Positions 5,371-13,087 of a stretch of DNA of 32,230 nt are shown in pieces. Below the pieces are notes generated by a model, which was not told where the DNA came from, did not search any database, and was given only the letters and a program-made list of their open reading frames with translations. Each line of letters starts with the position of its first letter. The first letter of the stretch is position 1. The translations under genes were made by a program, and so were the position numbers. The stretch comes from Paludibacteraceae bacterium (GTDB taxonomy: Bacteria > Bacteroidota > Bacteroidia > Bacteroidales > Paludibacteraceae). The stretch spans positions 1-32,230 of the forward strand of contig JAFTZQ010000012.1 in assembly GCA_017464475.1 (NCBI GenBank), read 5' to 3'.

Positions 5371-6135
5371 TTATTGTATTGTTATCTTGGCGGAGCAAGA
5401 GGTCTCTCCGGCTTCGTTCTTCTGCTGGTATTGCACGCCGTCCGGCGTCAGAAGGTAGCATGTCTGCAGCTTCTCGCCGAGCATGGCTTCTTTCTGATAG
5501 TTGATGTCCAGCCGCACGGTCTTGCCGTAGTAGTTTGGCAGGTACGCGTCCGTCATGGCTTGCAGGTAACGGCAGGAGTTGCAATGCCCGTTGTAGTCGA
5601 TGTCCGAATAGGCCACTTTGTGCGTCTCGCAGCCGGTGGGTTCAGGGATCGTGGTCATGCGCACGCGCGGCATCTCAATCACTTCGCCGTCCACGCAATC
5701 CGCGAACATCGGATCGTCGAAGAGGTTCACGATCTCGCGTTTCTCCAAGTCCAGCACAGCCCAGACACTCTTGCATTGCCCTATTAAGATCCATTCGTCC
5801 GAGGTCTGATTGTTGGCGTCTGACGGCTGATGGCTGATTTCTGACGGCTTCGCATAAATGCGGAAATCACGTGTGCTCAGCATGTGTGCGTTGCTCTCGA
5901 TCCATGTCTCGAAACGCACTCTCTGGCAATGCGTCGGCAGTTGGTACATCTCTACGGAGAGCCTCGTCAAGATCCATGTCAGCCCCCGCGGGTGCAATGC
6001 CGCGATGCCGAATCCCAAATCGTCCGCTACTGTCCCTGCCACTTCCAGCAGGTAGTTCTCCAGGTTGAACAGCCGCAACTTCTTCTCCCCGTCCACCTCC
6101 TGGTACTTAATCTCGTATTCGTAATTGTATTTCAT
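5371..6135 (-). CDS. Acyl-ACP thioesterase
   Basis: The 254-residue protein has the double hot-dog architecture of FatA-type acyl-ACP thioesterases (Pfam Acyl-ACP_TE), which release free fatty acids from acyl carrier protein. The first hot dog includes the stretch AALHPRGLTWILTRLSVEM. The second carries the active-site segment SDIDYNGHCNS with N182 and H184. Residues 96-108 (AKPSEISHQPSDA) come from a TGACGGC-type array that lengthens a loop in the first hot dog. A promoter (6219-6187, minus) lies upstream, and the leader holds another such array. The stop codon is followed directly by a family-1 palindromic element. Confidence 0.9.
   Translation of the reverse strand: MKYNYEYEIKYQEVDGEKKLRLFNLENYLLEVAGTVADDLGFGIAALHPRGLTWILTRLSVEMYQLPTHCQRVRFETWIESNAHMLSTRDFRIYAKPSEISHQPSDANNQTSDEWILIGQCKSVWAVLDLEKREIVNLFDDPMFADCVDGEVIEMPRVRMTTIPEPTGCETHKVAYSDIDYNGHCNSCRYLQAMTDAYLPNYYGKTVRLDINYQKEAMLGEKLQTCYLLTPDGVQYQQKNEAGETSCSAKITIQ
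5820..5850. repeat. TGACGGC heptamer array inside the thioesterase gene
   Basis: Units TGACGGC, TGATGGC, TGATTTC, TGACGGC with period 7. Read on the minus strand they encode KPSEISHQPSD. The peptide core SEISHQPS is close to that of the mutY copy (SAVSHQPS). Confidence 0.8.
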
Positions 6136-6147
6136 AATTCAATTTTA

Positions 6148-6176
6148 GCTTTCAGCCTTCAGCTGTCAGCTTTCAG
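6148..6176. repeat. TCAGC-type array in the thioesterase leader
   Basis: Four imperfect 7-8-bp units (CTTTCAG, CCTTCAG, CTGTCAG, CTTTCAG) lie between the promoter and the start codon of the thioesterase gene. They look like diverged members of the TGACGGC family. Confidence 0.6.
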
Positions 6177-6186
6177 AAAAACGGCT

Positions 6187-6219
6187 GCAAAGTTAGTACT
6201 TTTTTTTGAATTATGCAAG
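6187..6219 (-). promoter_or_regulatory. Promoter of the thioesterase operon
   Basis: On the minus strand CTTG (6219-6216), 20 nt and TAACTTTGC (6195-6187). One mismatch in the -33 box. The start codon is 51 nt downstream. Confidence 0.65.
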
Positions 6220-6244
6220 TTATACGACTTTTTCTTCCTATTTA

Positions 6245-6277
6245 TTTGCGTATATCAATTATTTTATGTAATTTTGC
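6245..6277 (+). promoter_or_regulatory. Promoter of the KilA-N gene
   Basis: TTTG (6245-6248), 20 nt and TAATTTTGC (6269-6277). The KilA-N start codon follows at 6339. Confidence 0.8.
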
Positions 6278-6338
6278 GAGCAAAATTGAAACGTATATGC
6301 GTACAACAGGTACGAAGCGGTCGAATGAATAGATAAAA

Positions 6339-7160
6339 ATGGCTAAACTCCAGGAAATAGTTGTAAAGGATACTACCATCCGTTCTTTTTCGCAGAATGG
6401 ATGGGATTATATCTGTATCACGGATATAGCCCGGCAGAAGAATACAGAAGATCCCAACGCCGTAGTCGGCAACTGGATGCGCAATAGAAATACCATTGAA
6501 TATCTTGGAATTTGGGAGGCATTAAACAACCCGAATTTTAACCCCCTCGAATTCGAGGGGTTTAGAAGTCAGGCAGGCTTAAATGCGTTTACTTTATCCC
6601 CAAGTCATTGGATAGAATCCACTAATGCAATAGGAATTGTTGCTAAAGCGGGTCGTTATGGCGGCACATTTGCTCAACGGGATATAGCATTTAAGTTTGC
6701 CAGTTGGGTTTCGGTTGAGTTCGAACTCTATTTGATTAAGGAGTTCCAACGTCTCAAAGAAGAGGAACAAAAGGCTATCGGATGGTCCGCGAAACGCGAG
6801 TTGGCAAAGATCAATTACCATATACATACAGACGCTATCAAGGAGCACTTAATACCGGAAGAGATTGATCCATATCATCGTTCGCTCATTTATGCCAACG
6901 AAGCGGACGTACTCAATGTGGCGTTGTTCGGAATGACCGCCAAAGAGTGGCGCGATGCCCATCCTGAAGACAAAGGTAATATCCGTGACTACGCAACGAT
7001 TAACCAATTAATCTGTCTGAGCAATATGGAGAACCTGAATGCAGTTTTTATCAACGAAGGTCTGCCGCAAGGCGAACGTCTTCAGAAACTCAATCAAATA
7101 GCAATCCAGCAAATGACCGTGCTGGAGAATGTGGAAAGCAAACATATATTGAAAGCATAG
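6339..7160 (+). CDS. KilA-N domain-containing protein
   Basis: The first 135 residues form a KilA-N domain, a DNA-binding fold shared with phage antirepressors. Visible signatures are YICITDIARQKN, VVGNWMRNRNTIEYLG, GLNAFTLSPSHWIES and KAGRYGGTFAQRDIAFKFASW. The remainder is helical, with a Glu/Lys-rich stretch near residues 135-150 and no motif I recognise beyond what is common in chromosomal KilA-N genes of Bacteroidota. Such genes are accessory and often linked to phage or mobile DNA, but no phage genes are adjacent. The gene has its own promoter, stands alone, and is followed by an unusual structured region (7161-7381). Confidence 0.9.
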   Translation: MAKLQEIVVKDTTIRSFSQNGWDYICITDIARQKNTEDPNAVVGNWMRNRNTIEYLGIWEALNNPNFNPLEFEGFRSQAGLNAFTLSPSHWIESTNAIGIVAKAGRYGGTFAQRDIAFKFASWVSVEFELYLIKEFQRLKEEEQKAIGWSAKRELAKINYHIHTDAIKEHLIPEEIDPYHRSLIYANEADVLNVALFGMTAKEWRDAHPEDKGNIRDYATINQLICLSNMENLNAVFINEGLPQGERLQKLNQIAIQQMTVLENVESKHILKA

Positions 7161-7219
7161 CACCGCTGACACCGACAGCGTAAAAAACGGTGACATAAAT
7201 AGGCGCAAAGCGTTGCGCC
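7161..7219. other. Two small hairpins after the KilA-N gene
   Basis: CACCG (7161-7165) can pair with CGGTG (7188-7192), or alternatively CGCTG (7164-7168) with CAGCG (7176-7180). A second perfect hairpin, GGCGCAA (7202-7208) with TTGCGCC (7213-7219), has the loop AGCG. Neither has a T-run, so they are not standard terminators. Confidence 0.55.
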
Positions 7220-7242
7220 ACTGTTAAGCGTTATAAGCCAAC

Positions 7243-7381
7243 TTGATTGTTTGAAACCCTAGACAAGTTCACAAACATCATTTATTCTTCAAGCATGGTT
7301 TATGCACGCTCACGTATTAGCGTGAGTTTTCCGTGCATTTATTTGAAGGATAAAGGTAAGTCTAGGACCTCAAACAATCAA
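7243..7381. ncRNA. Candidate structured RNA or hairpin element, 139 nt
   Basis: The segment folds end to end. TTGATTGTTTGA (7243-7254) pairs perfectly with 7370-7381, and CCTAGAC (7258-7264) with GTCTAGG (7360-7366). TTTATTCTTCAAG (7281-7293) pairs over 13 bp with 7342-7354, using two G-T pairs. ATGCACG (7302-7308) pairs with CGTGCAT (7332-7338), and CTCACG (7309-7314) with CGTGAG (7321-7326) around the loop TATTAG. There is no protein frame of interest and no obvious promoter of its own. It could be a non-coding RNA or 5' leader for the lipoprotein gene, or a non-autonomous palindromic mobile element. The strand is not determined. Confidence 0.6.
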
Positions 7382-7456
7382 ATGAAGCGAACGAAAGCCC
7401 GCGCTTTTGTGTGCGTATATATAAACTAATTTATTAACATTCAAACTTCAATTATT

Positions 7457-7966
7457 ATGAAAAAGGTTAAACTTACTCTCGCAGCCCTGGCTGCCGTAAT
7501 CCTTACTTCCTGCGGAACGTACACGTACCAGGAATCCACAGCGCGTTTTGTAGAACCTTCCCGCGCAGGATTTGTAACTCCGGTAGTAGCGGACATGGTG
7601 GTACAGGAAGCTGCCATCTCCCATGAAGTGGAAGTCTTCGCCAAACTCAAGAAACGCGAGATCAATCAGATCATGCGGGCAGAGATACAAGGTGTAGAAT
7701 CGCCGTTAGTGCTCAGTTGGAAGAAATACGCCCTCGCTGAGACACTCAAGAAATTTAAAGCAGACGACATCGTATCGCCTACTTTCGAGATTGCTCCGAG
7801 CCGCATGAAGAAAGATGTATTGGTTATTACCGTTACAGGTCATTTGGCTACATATCAAAACTACCGCAAGGCAACTCAGGCGGATGTAGAACTGATGAAG
7901 CCATTCCTGGAGCAAAAGAACGAGGTTAATATGAAGGCGGGTATTATTCTTCAACGCGTTAGATAA
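7457..7966 (+). CDS. Predicted lipoprotein of unknown function
   Basis: A signal peptide ends in the lipobox LTSC with C19 as lipidation site, so the 169-residue protein should be anchored in the inner or outer membrane on the periplasmic or outer face. The mature part is mixed alpha/beta with no motif I recognise; the stretch KKDVLVITVTGHLATYQNYR looks like a beta-hairpin. It is followed after 9 nt by another small exported protein, so the two are probably co-transcribed. The 290-nt region upstream holds the structured element 7243-7381. No convincing TTTG/TAnnTTTGC promoter was found directly before the gene. Confidence 0.8.
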   Translation: MKKVKLTLAALAAVILTSCGTYTYQESTARFVEPSRAGFVTPVVADMVVQEAAISHEVEVFAKLKKREINQIMRAEIQGVESPLVLSWKKYALAETLKKFKADDIVSPTFEIAPSRMKKDVLVITVTGHLATYQNYRKATQADVELMKPFLEQKNEVNMKAGIILQRVR

Positions 7967-7975
7967 TATACAACT

Positions 7976-8527
7976 ATGAAACGGATTATTTTTATACTGC
8001 TTGCAGTAATGGGTTTGTGCTGCATTGCGCAGGCGCAAGTCGGTGTTTATCGTAGCGGTTATGGCGTAAGCAAACAACCCAAAGACGTCGGTCCTATTAG
8101 CCGACAGGGATTTATCTACTATTACCACAATGACCCGATGACATATGCAGAGATGGTCAATTTTGTGAATAGTAATTGCGAGCGTGCGGTGCAATACCTC
8201 AAGACACAGCGCAAAATAGAAACGGCAGGATGGGTTTTATTTGGCTCGGGACTTGCGATTACCGTAGCCGGGGCTACCATACTTGGTTTTAATAATGAAG
8301 ATGGAGCAGGAATTGGACTTGTTTGTTTCGGTCCGGTCACCACGGTTTTGGTCGGTGTACCTTTGTTAATTGCTGCCGATGTGAACAAACGCAACGTCTA
8401 TAAGGTCTATAACACATGGTGTGGCTACAAGGAGTTGGAGCAAGAGACCTCTTCACGCGAAAACAACTCCGTGGAACTCCGCCTTCAATCTTCTTCCAAC
8501 GGTCTCGGATTAGCACTTTCGTTTTAA
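7976..8527 (+). CDS. Small exported membrane protein of unknown function
   Basis: Residues 1-20 form a signal peptide, with likely cleavage after AQA. The mature protein begins QVGVYRSGYG, has a Tyr-rich patch (GFIYYYHNDPMTYAEM) and two hydrophobic segments at about 85-104 and 112-133 that look like a membrane hairpin rich in Gly. The C-terminus (VELRLQSSSNGLGLALSF) is beta-like and ends in Phe, as many outer-membrane proteins do. I do not recognise the family. It follows the lipoprotein gene by 9 nt and ends before a terminator hairpin, so the pair probably forms one transcript. Confidence 0.75.
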   Translation: MKRIIFILLAVMGLCCIAQAQVGVYRSGYGVSKQPKDVGPISRQGFIYYYHNDPMTYAEMVNFVNSNCERAVQYLKTQRKIETAGWVLFGSGLAITVAGATILGFNNEDGAGIGLVCFGPVTTVLVGVPLLIAADVNKRNVYKVYNTWCGYKELEQETSSRENNSVELRLQSSSNGLGLALSF

Positions 8528-8575
8528 CGATTATTTTGTAAAGCGGATTATACACCGAAACGGGACTTTATACGC

Positions 8576-8610
8576 CAGACGGGCGACACAATGTGCCGCC
8601 CGGCTGTTTC
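8576..8610. terminator. Hairpin terminator between convergent genes
   Basis: CAGACGGGCGACA (8576-8588) pairs with TGCCGCCCGGCTG (8594-8606) with two mismatches, followed by TTTCT. It lies between the plus-strand small membrane protein and the minus-strand S9 peptidase. Confidence 0.75.
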
Positions 8611-8616
8611 TATTAA

Positions 8617-8643
8617 TTCTCCATTCTCAATTCTCAATTCTCC
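8617..8643. repeat. TTCTCAA heptamer array at the end of the S9 peptidase gene
   Basis: Units TTCTCCA, TTCTCAA, TTCTCAA and TTCTCC are contiguous. On the minus strand the array supplies the final codons GAG AAT and the TGA stop of the peptidase, just as at 4812-4839. Confidence 0.88.
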
Positions 8644-10862
8644 TTCAGCCAGCGGTCGAGCCAGTTGCGGAACTCGCGCTGCCAGAGGATGCCGTTCTGG
8701 GGCTTCAAAACCCAGTGGTTCTCGTCCGGGAAGATAAGGAGTTCGGCAGGCACGCCGCGCATCTTGGCTGCATCGAAGGCTGCCATCGCCTGGTTGGCGA
8801 GGATGCGGTAGTCTTTCTCGCCATGGATACAGAGGATCGGCGTGTCCCATTTGTCCACAAAGCGATGCGGGCTGTTGGCAAACGTACGCTGGGCAATTTT
8901 GTTGTCTTTCTCCCAGTATGCACCGCCCATATCCCAGTTGGCGAACCATTTCTCTTCGGTCTCCAAGTATTGCATCTCCAGATTGAAGATTCCGTCGTGA
9001 GCGATGAAGGCTTTGAACCGTCCGTCGTGGTGACCTGCGATCCAATAGACGCTGAAACCTCCGAAAGAAGCACCGACGCAACCCAGATGGTCTTTGTCCA
9101 CATACGGCTCCTTGCAGAACTCATCGATCGCCGTGAAATAATCCTTCATGCACTGACCTCCGTAGTCGCCGGAGATCTCTTCGTTCCACGCCTTGCCGAA
9201 TCCCGGCAGACCGCGTCTGTTCGGCGCAACAATGATATAGTCGCCGGCGGACATCATCATAAAGTTCCAACGGAAGGACCAGAACTGGCTCACCGGACTT
9301 TGCGGACCGCCCTCGCAATAGAGGATCGTCGGATATTTCTTCGCGGGGTCGAAATGCGGCGGATAAATGATCCATGTCAGCATATCTTTCCCGTCTGTGG
9401 TCTTCTGCCAGCGCGGCTCAACGGTCGAACGCTCGATCTGCGAATAAATATTATCGTTCTCGTGGGTCAGCTGCTCCAGAAGCTGGTTGTACGTGTCAAA
9501 CGGCTGGTCGTAATAGATCTCCGTGTGCGCCATCTGCTCATGGTCTTTGCGCAGCCATTCACGGATGTCCAGATGGTAAATCTCGTTCGCCTGACGCATG
9601 GAGTGACCGAGCAGATAAGCCTGGTAATCCGTCACATCGCCCAGACCCAGATCCCACTGACCGTCCGTCAGTTTGGAAGTCCAGCCGTCGAGGGTGACGC
9701 GGTAGAGCTGGACGGTCGCTTGTTTGCAGGCGGTGAAGACCAGCGAGGTGTCGTCAATCCATTTGTATTCATCGACGTTGGTGTCCATGGAACGGCTCAA
9801 GAAACGCTTCTCGCCTGTCTCCATATTGAGCACCATCAGCCGGTTCTCGTCGCTCTCATAGCCGTCGCGCGCCATGGATTGCCATGCAATCCACTTGCCG
9901 TCCGGCGAATAGGACGGGTTGGTGTCGTAGCCTTTGTTCTCCTCGGTGATGTTCTTATGCGTGCGCGTACGTAAATCAAATAGGTATATGTCGCTGTTGG
10001 TGGAAACGGCGTATTCCAGTCCGGTTTTCTTGCGGCAGGTGTATGCGATCTCCTCGTTGTTCGGGTTCCATGCCAGCTGCTCAATGCCGCCGAAAGGCTT
10101 CATCGGGCTCTCAAAAGCGGTGCCTTCGAGGATGTTATACCCTTCGCCAAGTTTGGCGGATTTCATCCGCTCGCCCTCACCGAAATACTCGGTCTCCAAC
10201 TCGCATACGAAAGGCTGCGGCGCGGTTTCTGTCCACTCGTCCCAGTGTTTGTACATCAGATCCTCGTGCATGTGACCCGTTGCCAGCGGCAGATCCGGAT
10301 ATTTGTCCGCGGTCGAAGGAACGGTCTTCACTTGCTTGACCAGAATGATTTTGTCGCGCATAGGGGAGAGCAAGAAACCCTCAATGTCATTTATCATTTC
10401 TTTATTCACTCCGTTCATACGATCTGCTTCGCCGTATGGGTCATTTACCATTTGGTCATTTGGCATGACTTCCACTTCCTCTTTGTCGCGGCGGATAAAG
10501 AGTTTGCCGCCTTTGAGGTAAGCGAGCGCACCGCTGTTGCCAAACCAAGCCGGTTCGTAACCGACGAACTCATCGACCACCGCCATGTTCTCAAACGGAT
10601 TGCAGATGCGGATCCATGTCGTGCTCCGGTTCTCCTCCACGGAATAATAACTCACGGTGTACGCCAGCAGACCTGTCTCTACATCGCTCTTGACGCTGCC
10701 GATGCGTCCCATCGCCCACAGTCCTTCGGGCGTCAGACGACCGCCTTCAATGGTGATCTGCGGTTTCGTGATCGGAGCTTTCTGCTCCGCTGTATTCTCT
10801 TTCGCGCAACTCGCGCCAAGGATTGTCACGGCTGCCATAATAATTACCTTCCAGGTTTTCAT
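8634..10862 (-). CDS. S9 family prolyl-oligopeptidase-type peptidase, lipoprotein
   Basis: A lipobox (LGASC, C19) predicts a surface or periplasmic lipoprotein. The N-terminal two thirds form a beta-propeller with PD40-type repeats, such as NPSYSPDGKWIAW. The C-terminal part is an alpha/beta hydrolase with the triad S599 (GASFGGFS), D684 (HGEKDYRI) and H716 (DENHWV). Such enzymes (dipeptidyl or acylaminoacyl peptidases) cleave short peptides for nutrition. Residues about 132-160 include NDQMVND and MINDIEG, encoded by AAATG-type arrays, an insertion in the propeller. The last two codons and the stop are from a heptamer array. It lies 68 nt after the SDR gene, separated by a family-1 element, and is probably in the same transcript. 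Confidence 0.93.
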   Translation of the reverse strand: MKTWKVIIMAAVTILGASCAKENTAEQKAPITKPQITIEGGRLTPEGLWAMGRIGSVKSDVETGLLAYTVSYYSVEENRSTTWIRICNPFENMAVVDEFVGYEPAWFGNSGALAYLKGGKLFIRRDKEEVEVMPNDQMVNDPYGEADRMNGVNKEMINDIEGFLLSPMRDKIILVKQVKTVPSTADKYPDLPLATGHMHEDLMYKHWDEWTETAPQPFVCELETEYFGEGERMKSAKLGEGYNILEGTAFESPMKPFGGIEQLAWNPNNEEIAYTCRKKTGLEYAVSTNSDIYLFDLRTRTHKNITEENKGYDTNPSYSPDGKWIAWQSMARDGYESDENRLMVLNMETGEKRFLSRSMDTNVDEYKWIDDTSLVFTACKQATVQLYRVTLDGWTSKLTDGQWDLGLGDVTDYQAYLLGHSMRQANEIYHLDIREWLRKDHEQMAHTEIYYDQPFDTYNQLLEQLTHENDNIYSQIERSTVEPRWQKTTDGKDMLTWIIYPPHFDPAKKYPTILYCEGGPQSPVSQFWSFRWNFMMMSAGDYIIVAPNRRGLPGFGKAWNEEISGDYGGQCMKDYFTAIDEFCKEPYVDKDHLGCVGASFGGFSVYWIAGHHDGRFKAFIAHDGIFNLEMQYLETEEKWFANWDMGGAYWEKDNKIAQRTFANSPHRFVDKWDTPILCIHGEKDYRILANQAMAAFDAAKMRGVPAELLIFPDENHWVLKPQNGILWQREFRNWLDRWLKEN
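10384..10470. repeat. AAATG-type arrays inside the S9 peptidase gene
   Basis: Two AAATG-type arrays (10384-10405 and 10438-10470) flank about 30 bp. On the minus strand the right array reads with units AATGACC, AAATGGT and AAATGAC and encodes NDQMVND, a near copy of the array in the DUF2520 gene. The left array encodes MINDIEG. Confidence 0.65.
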
Positions 10863-10897
10863 AATAATGGTATAATATTCTTTTCTTTTTTTTTTAC

Positions 10898-10929
10898 CCT
10901 CCCTTGAGGGGAGGGAAGGGTGGGGTTAT
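10898..10929. repeat. GC-rich palindromic element (family 1), intergenic copy
   Basis: CCCTCCCTTGAGGGGAGGG is the palindromic core, followed by AAGGGTGGGGTT. It separates the SDR stop codon from the S9 peptidase start and could weakly terminate or stabilise RNA there. Confidence 0.88.
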
Positions 10930-10930
10930 T

Positions 10931-11710
10931 TTACACACACGTATATCCTCCGTCCACGGGGAGTGCCACGCCGGTGACGTAGCGCGAAGCGTCAGCTGCA
11001 AGGAAGCAAACGGCGCTGTCCAGTTCGCCCTCATGTCCGTAACGCTCCATCGGAATGACGGTTTTGGCATAGTTAGCGAAATAGTCGCTCTCCAAGGTCT
11101 CTTTGGTCAGCGGAGTAATGAAATAGCCCGGACAGATGGCATTGACGGTAATACCGTATTTGCCCCATTCGGCAGCCAGCGCACGGGTCATGTTGACCAC
11201 ACCGCCTTTGGCTGCATGATACGGAGAAGCAGGCGCAATCTTATTGCCCACCAGACCGTACATGGACGCGATATTGATAATACGTCCGTACTTATTCGGG
11301 ATCATCGCCTTCTTCGCTACGGCGCGCGCTACGCGGAACGAACCGAAGAGGTCAATCTGCATCTCGTTCTCAAACTGGGCATCGGTGATGTCCTCTGCGG
11401 GTGCCACTGCTCCTGTACCGGCATTGTTGACCACAATATCGATCTTGCCGAAATGGGCGAGCGCTTCGTCCACCATTTTCTCCACCGCTTCGGTGCTCGT
11501 AATGTCGCATTGGATCGGCAGCACCTCTACGCCGAAGGCTTGCTCGATCTCGTTTTTCACTTCCACCAGTTTCTCATACCGCCGTGCGATAATAACCAGT
11601 TTGCTACCTCTGGCTGCAAGGGCTTTTGCCATCTGCACGCCTAATCCTCCGGAGCAGCCGGTGACCAGTGCCACCCGTCCGCTCAAATCAAAAATGTCAT
11701 TTGTCATCAT
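10931..11710 (-). CDS. Short-chain dehydrogenase/reductase (SDR)
   Basis: This 259-residue classical SDR has the cofactor loop TGCSGGLG (residues 17-24), NNAG (95-98), and the catalytic S149 with Y164-x3-K168 (SPYHAAKGG). It resembles gluconate 5-dehydrogenase and 3-oxoacyl-ACP reductase types; the substrate cannot be read from the sequence. The C-terminal VTGVALPVDGGYTCV is typical of the family. Two adjacent Met codons allow starts at 11710 or 11707. A promoter lies at 11764-11732 on the minus strand, and the S9 peptidase follows downstream, so the pair may form an operon. Confidence 0.9.
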   Translation of the reverse strand: MMTNDIFDLSGRVALVTGCSGGLGVQMAKALAARGSKLVIIARRYEKLVEVKNEIEQAFGVEVLPIQCDITSTEAVEKMVDEALAHFGKIDIVVNNAGTGAVAPAEDITDAQFENEMQIDLFGSFRVARAVAKKAMIPNKYGRIINIASMYGLVGNKIAPASPYHAAKGGVVNMTRALAAEWGKYGITVNAICPGYFITPLTKETLESDYFANYAKTVIPMERYGHEGELDSAVCFLAADASRYVTGVALPVDGGYTCV

Positions 11711-11731
11711 AGTTCAATTCAAAATTTGCGT

Positions 11732-11764
11732 GCAAATTTACTGCTTTTTTCTGACATACACAAG
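11732..11764 (-). promoter_or_regulatory. Promoter of the SDR operon
   Basis: On the minus strand CTTG (11764-11761), 20 nt and TAAATTTGC (11740-11732). The -33 box has one mismatch. The gene start is 21 nt downstream. Confidence 0.65.
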
Positions 11765-11791
11765 TAAAGTAGCAAATTTATTCAATAATAA

Positions 11792-11824
11792 TTTGCATAT
11801 ATGCAAAATTTGTTGTACCTTTGC
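11792..11824 (+). promoter_or_regulatory. Promoter of the DUF1016 gene
   Basis: TTTG (11792-11795), 20 nt and TACCTTTGC (11816-11824), a perfect consensus. The start codon at 11847 follows after 22 nt. Confidence 0.85.
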
Positions 11825-11846
11825 AGCCGGAAATGTACATCACACC

Positions 11847-12971
11847 ATGACGTTTGAACGGTTAGCCCGAAATATTGAAAATATCCAAACGGCTCTGCAA
11901 CAGCAAGCCGCTCACGCTGTCAATCTGTCTTTGACAGCTCGCAACTGGCTGGTAGGTTGGTATATAGTGGAGTATGAGCAGAACGGCGAGGATCGGGCGC
12001 AATATGGTGAAGCTTTGTTGAAGAATCTGGCAAAACGGATTCACATGCGCGGTCTTGGAGAAAGGCGCTTATATGAGTTCCGTTTGATGTACAATGCGTA
12101 CCCGCAATTAGGCGAACAAGTGTTGCCTTTCGTATTGAAATTCAGCGACAAAGATATTTTGCGGTTGCCAACCGCAATTTCTGATAAAACAGATGATACC
12201 TCGATTTTGCGGTCAGCAACCGCAATTTCTTCGCCCGCAACAATAGAGCCGTGGCAAACGCCTTCCGACAAACTGTTTAACAGCCTCTCTGCAACACATT
12301 TGGTGTTTCTCGCTAATATCAAGGAACCGCTCAAACGCGCTTTCTACGAGCACGAGGCTATTGCCGGCTGCTGGACAATCAAGGAACTGGACAGACAAGT
12401 CTCTTCGCTCTATTACGAACGAATGGGTTTGTCCAAAGACAAGCAACTCCTTCATAAGACGGCTACCAAAGGTCCTACAATCCGTCCGCAGAATATTATC
12501 CGCGATCCGGTTGCTTTGGAGTTTCTTGACTTGCCGGAACAAGTCGCTTATACAGAGACAAAACTTGAAACGGCTATTCTCAATCACTTGCAACAGTTCT
12601 TGCTGGAATTGGGGAATGGTTTTTGTTTTGAAGCACGCCAGAAAAGGATATTAATAGACGGAGACTACTTTAAAGCGGATCTGATTTTCTACCACCGTAT
12701 TCTCAAATGCCATTTGATTGTCGAACTGAAGACCGACCGTTTCCGTCATGAGTATGCGTCCCAACTGAATATGTATCTTAATTATTTCCGTCATGAAGTG
12801 ATGCAACCGGATGACAACCCACCCATTGGATTGTTGTTATGCTCGGACTACGGGAAAACTACAGTGCAATATGCCACGGAAGGCTTGGCAGACAGTGTTT
12901 TTGTCAGCAAATACCGTCTCCAACTCCCTACCGAACAAGATATAGAAAAGTACCTGGAACAGAATAAATAA
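11847..12971 (+). CDS. DUF1016/YhcG family PD-(D/E)XK nuclease-fold protein
   Basis: This 374-residue protein has the YhcG-type layout. The N-terminal helical DUF1016 domain covers residues 1 to about 100, with LTARNWLVGWYIVEYEQNG and RGLGERRLYEFRLMYNAYP. The C-terminal PD-(D/E)XK nuclease-fold domain covers about 210-374, with ADLIFYHR (Asp near 278) and LIVELKTDRF (Glu/Lys near 292-294). These proteins are common near mobile DNA and restriction systems, but their role is not settled. The start at 11847 is fixed by the promoter 22 nt upstream; the frame stays open further upstream, but that part is antisense to the SDR gene. Residues about 103-127 hold a duplicated palindrome (LPTAIS and SATAIS) in the linker. 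It is followed by a structured RNA region. Confidence 0.9.
   Translation: MTFERLARNIENIQTALQQQAAHAVNLSLTARNWLVGWYIVEYEQNGEDRAQYGEALLKNLAKRIHMRGLGERRLYEFRLMYNAYPQLGEQVLPFVLKFSDKDILRLPTAISDKTDDTSILRSATAISSPATIEPWQTPSDKLFNSLSATHLVFLANIKEPLKRAFYEHEAIAGCWTIKELDRQVSSLYYERMGLSKDKQLLHKTATKGPTIRPQNIIRDPVALEFLDLPEQVAYTETKLETAILNHLQQFLLELGNGFCFEARQKRILIDGDYFKADLIFYHRILKCHLIVELKTDRFRHEYASQLNMYLNYFRHEVMQPDDNPPIGLLLCSDYGKTTVQYATEGLADSVFVSKYRLQLPTEQDIEKYLEQNK
12155..12229. repeat. Two copies of a palindromic unit inside the DUF1016 gene
   Basis: TTGCGGTT/AACCGCAA (12159-12177, 3-nt loop) and TTGCGGT/ACCGCAA (12207-12225, 5-nt loop) are two similar hairpins about 48 bp apart. Both are followed by TTTCT and lie within the linker between the two domains. 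The reading frame is kept. Confidence 0.75.
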
Positions 12972-12979
12972 AATACTCG

Positions 12980-13022
12980 TCCCTCTCCGAGCGGTGCTTT
13001 CATGCACTCAGGGAAAGGAGAA
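12980..13022. repeat. Probable diverged family-1 element
   Basis: CCCTCTCCGAGCGG is followed by a small stem GTGC/GCAC and then CTCAGGGAAAGGAG. The ends resemble the split family-1 copy at 688-770. It begins just after the DUF1016 stop codon. Confidence 0.5.
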
Positions 13023-13044
13023 AATGACATAAAATATAAAGACA

Positions 13045-13060
13045 AGCGCAAGCGTGCGCT
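13045..13060. repeat. Small perfect hairpin AGCGCA/TGCGCT
   Basis: Six-bp arms with the loop AGCG, the same loop as in the hairpin at 7202-7219. Confidence 0.6.
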
Positions 13061-13087
13061 AATTAAATAACAAAGCATTACTATTAT

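Noticed and set aside
6543-6560. Perfect 18-bp palindrome CCCCTCGAATTCGAGGGG inside the KilA-N gene
   Set aside because: It resembles the family-1 core, but the encoded NPLEFEGF fits a position conserved in KilA-N proteins, so codon choice explains it.
8715-9974. Long plus-strand frame of 419 codons
   Set aside because: It is antisense to the S9 peptidase, whose full catalytic triad and propeller motifs are on the minus strand.
11244-11846. Upstream extension of the DUF1016 frame
   Set aside because: The extension is antisense to the SDR gene and precedes a perfect promoter at 11792-11824; the family N-terminus begins at 11847.
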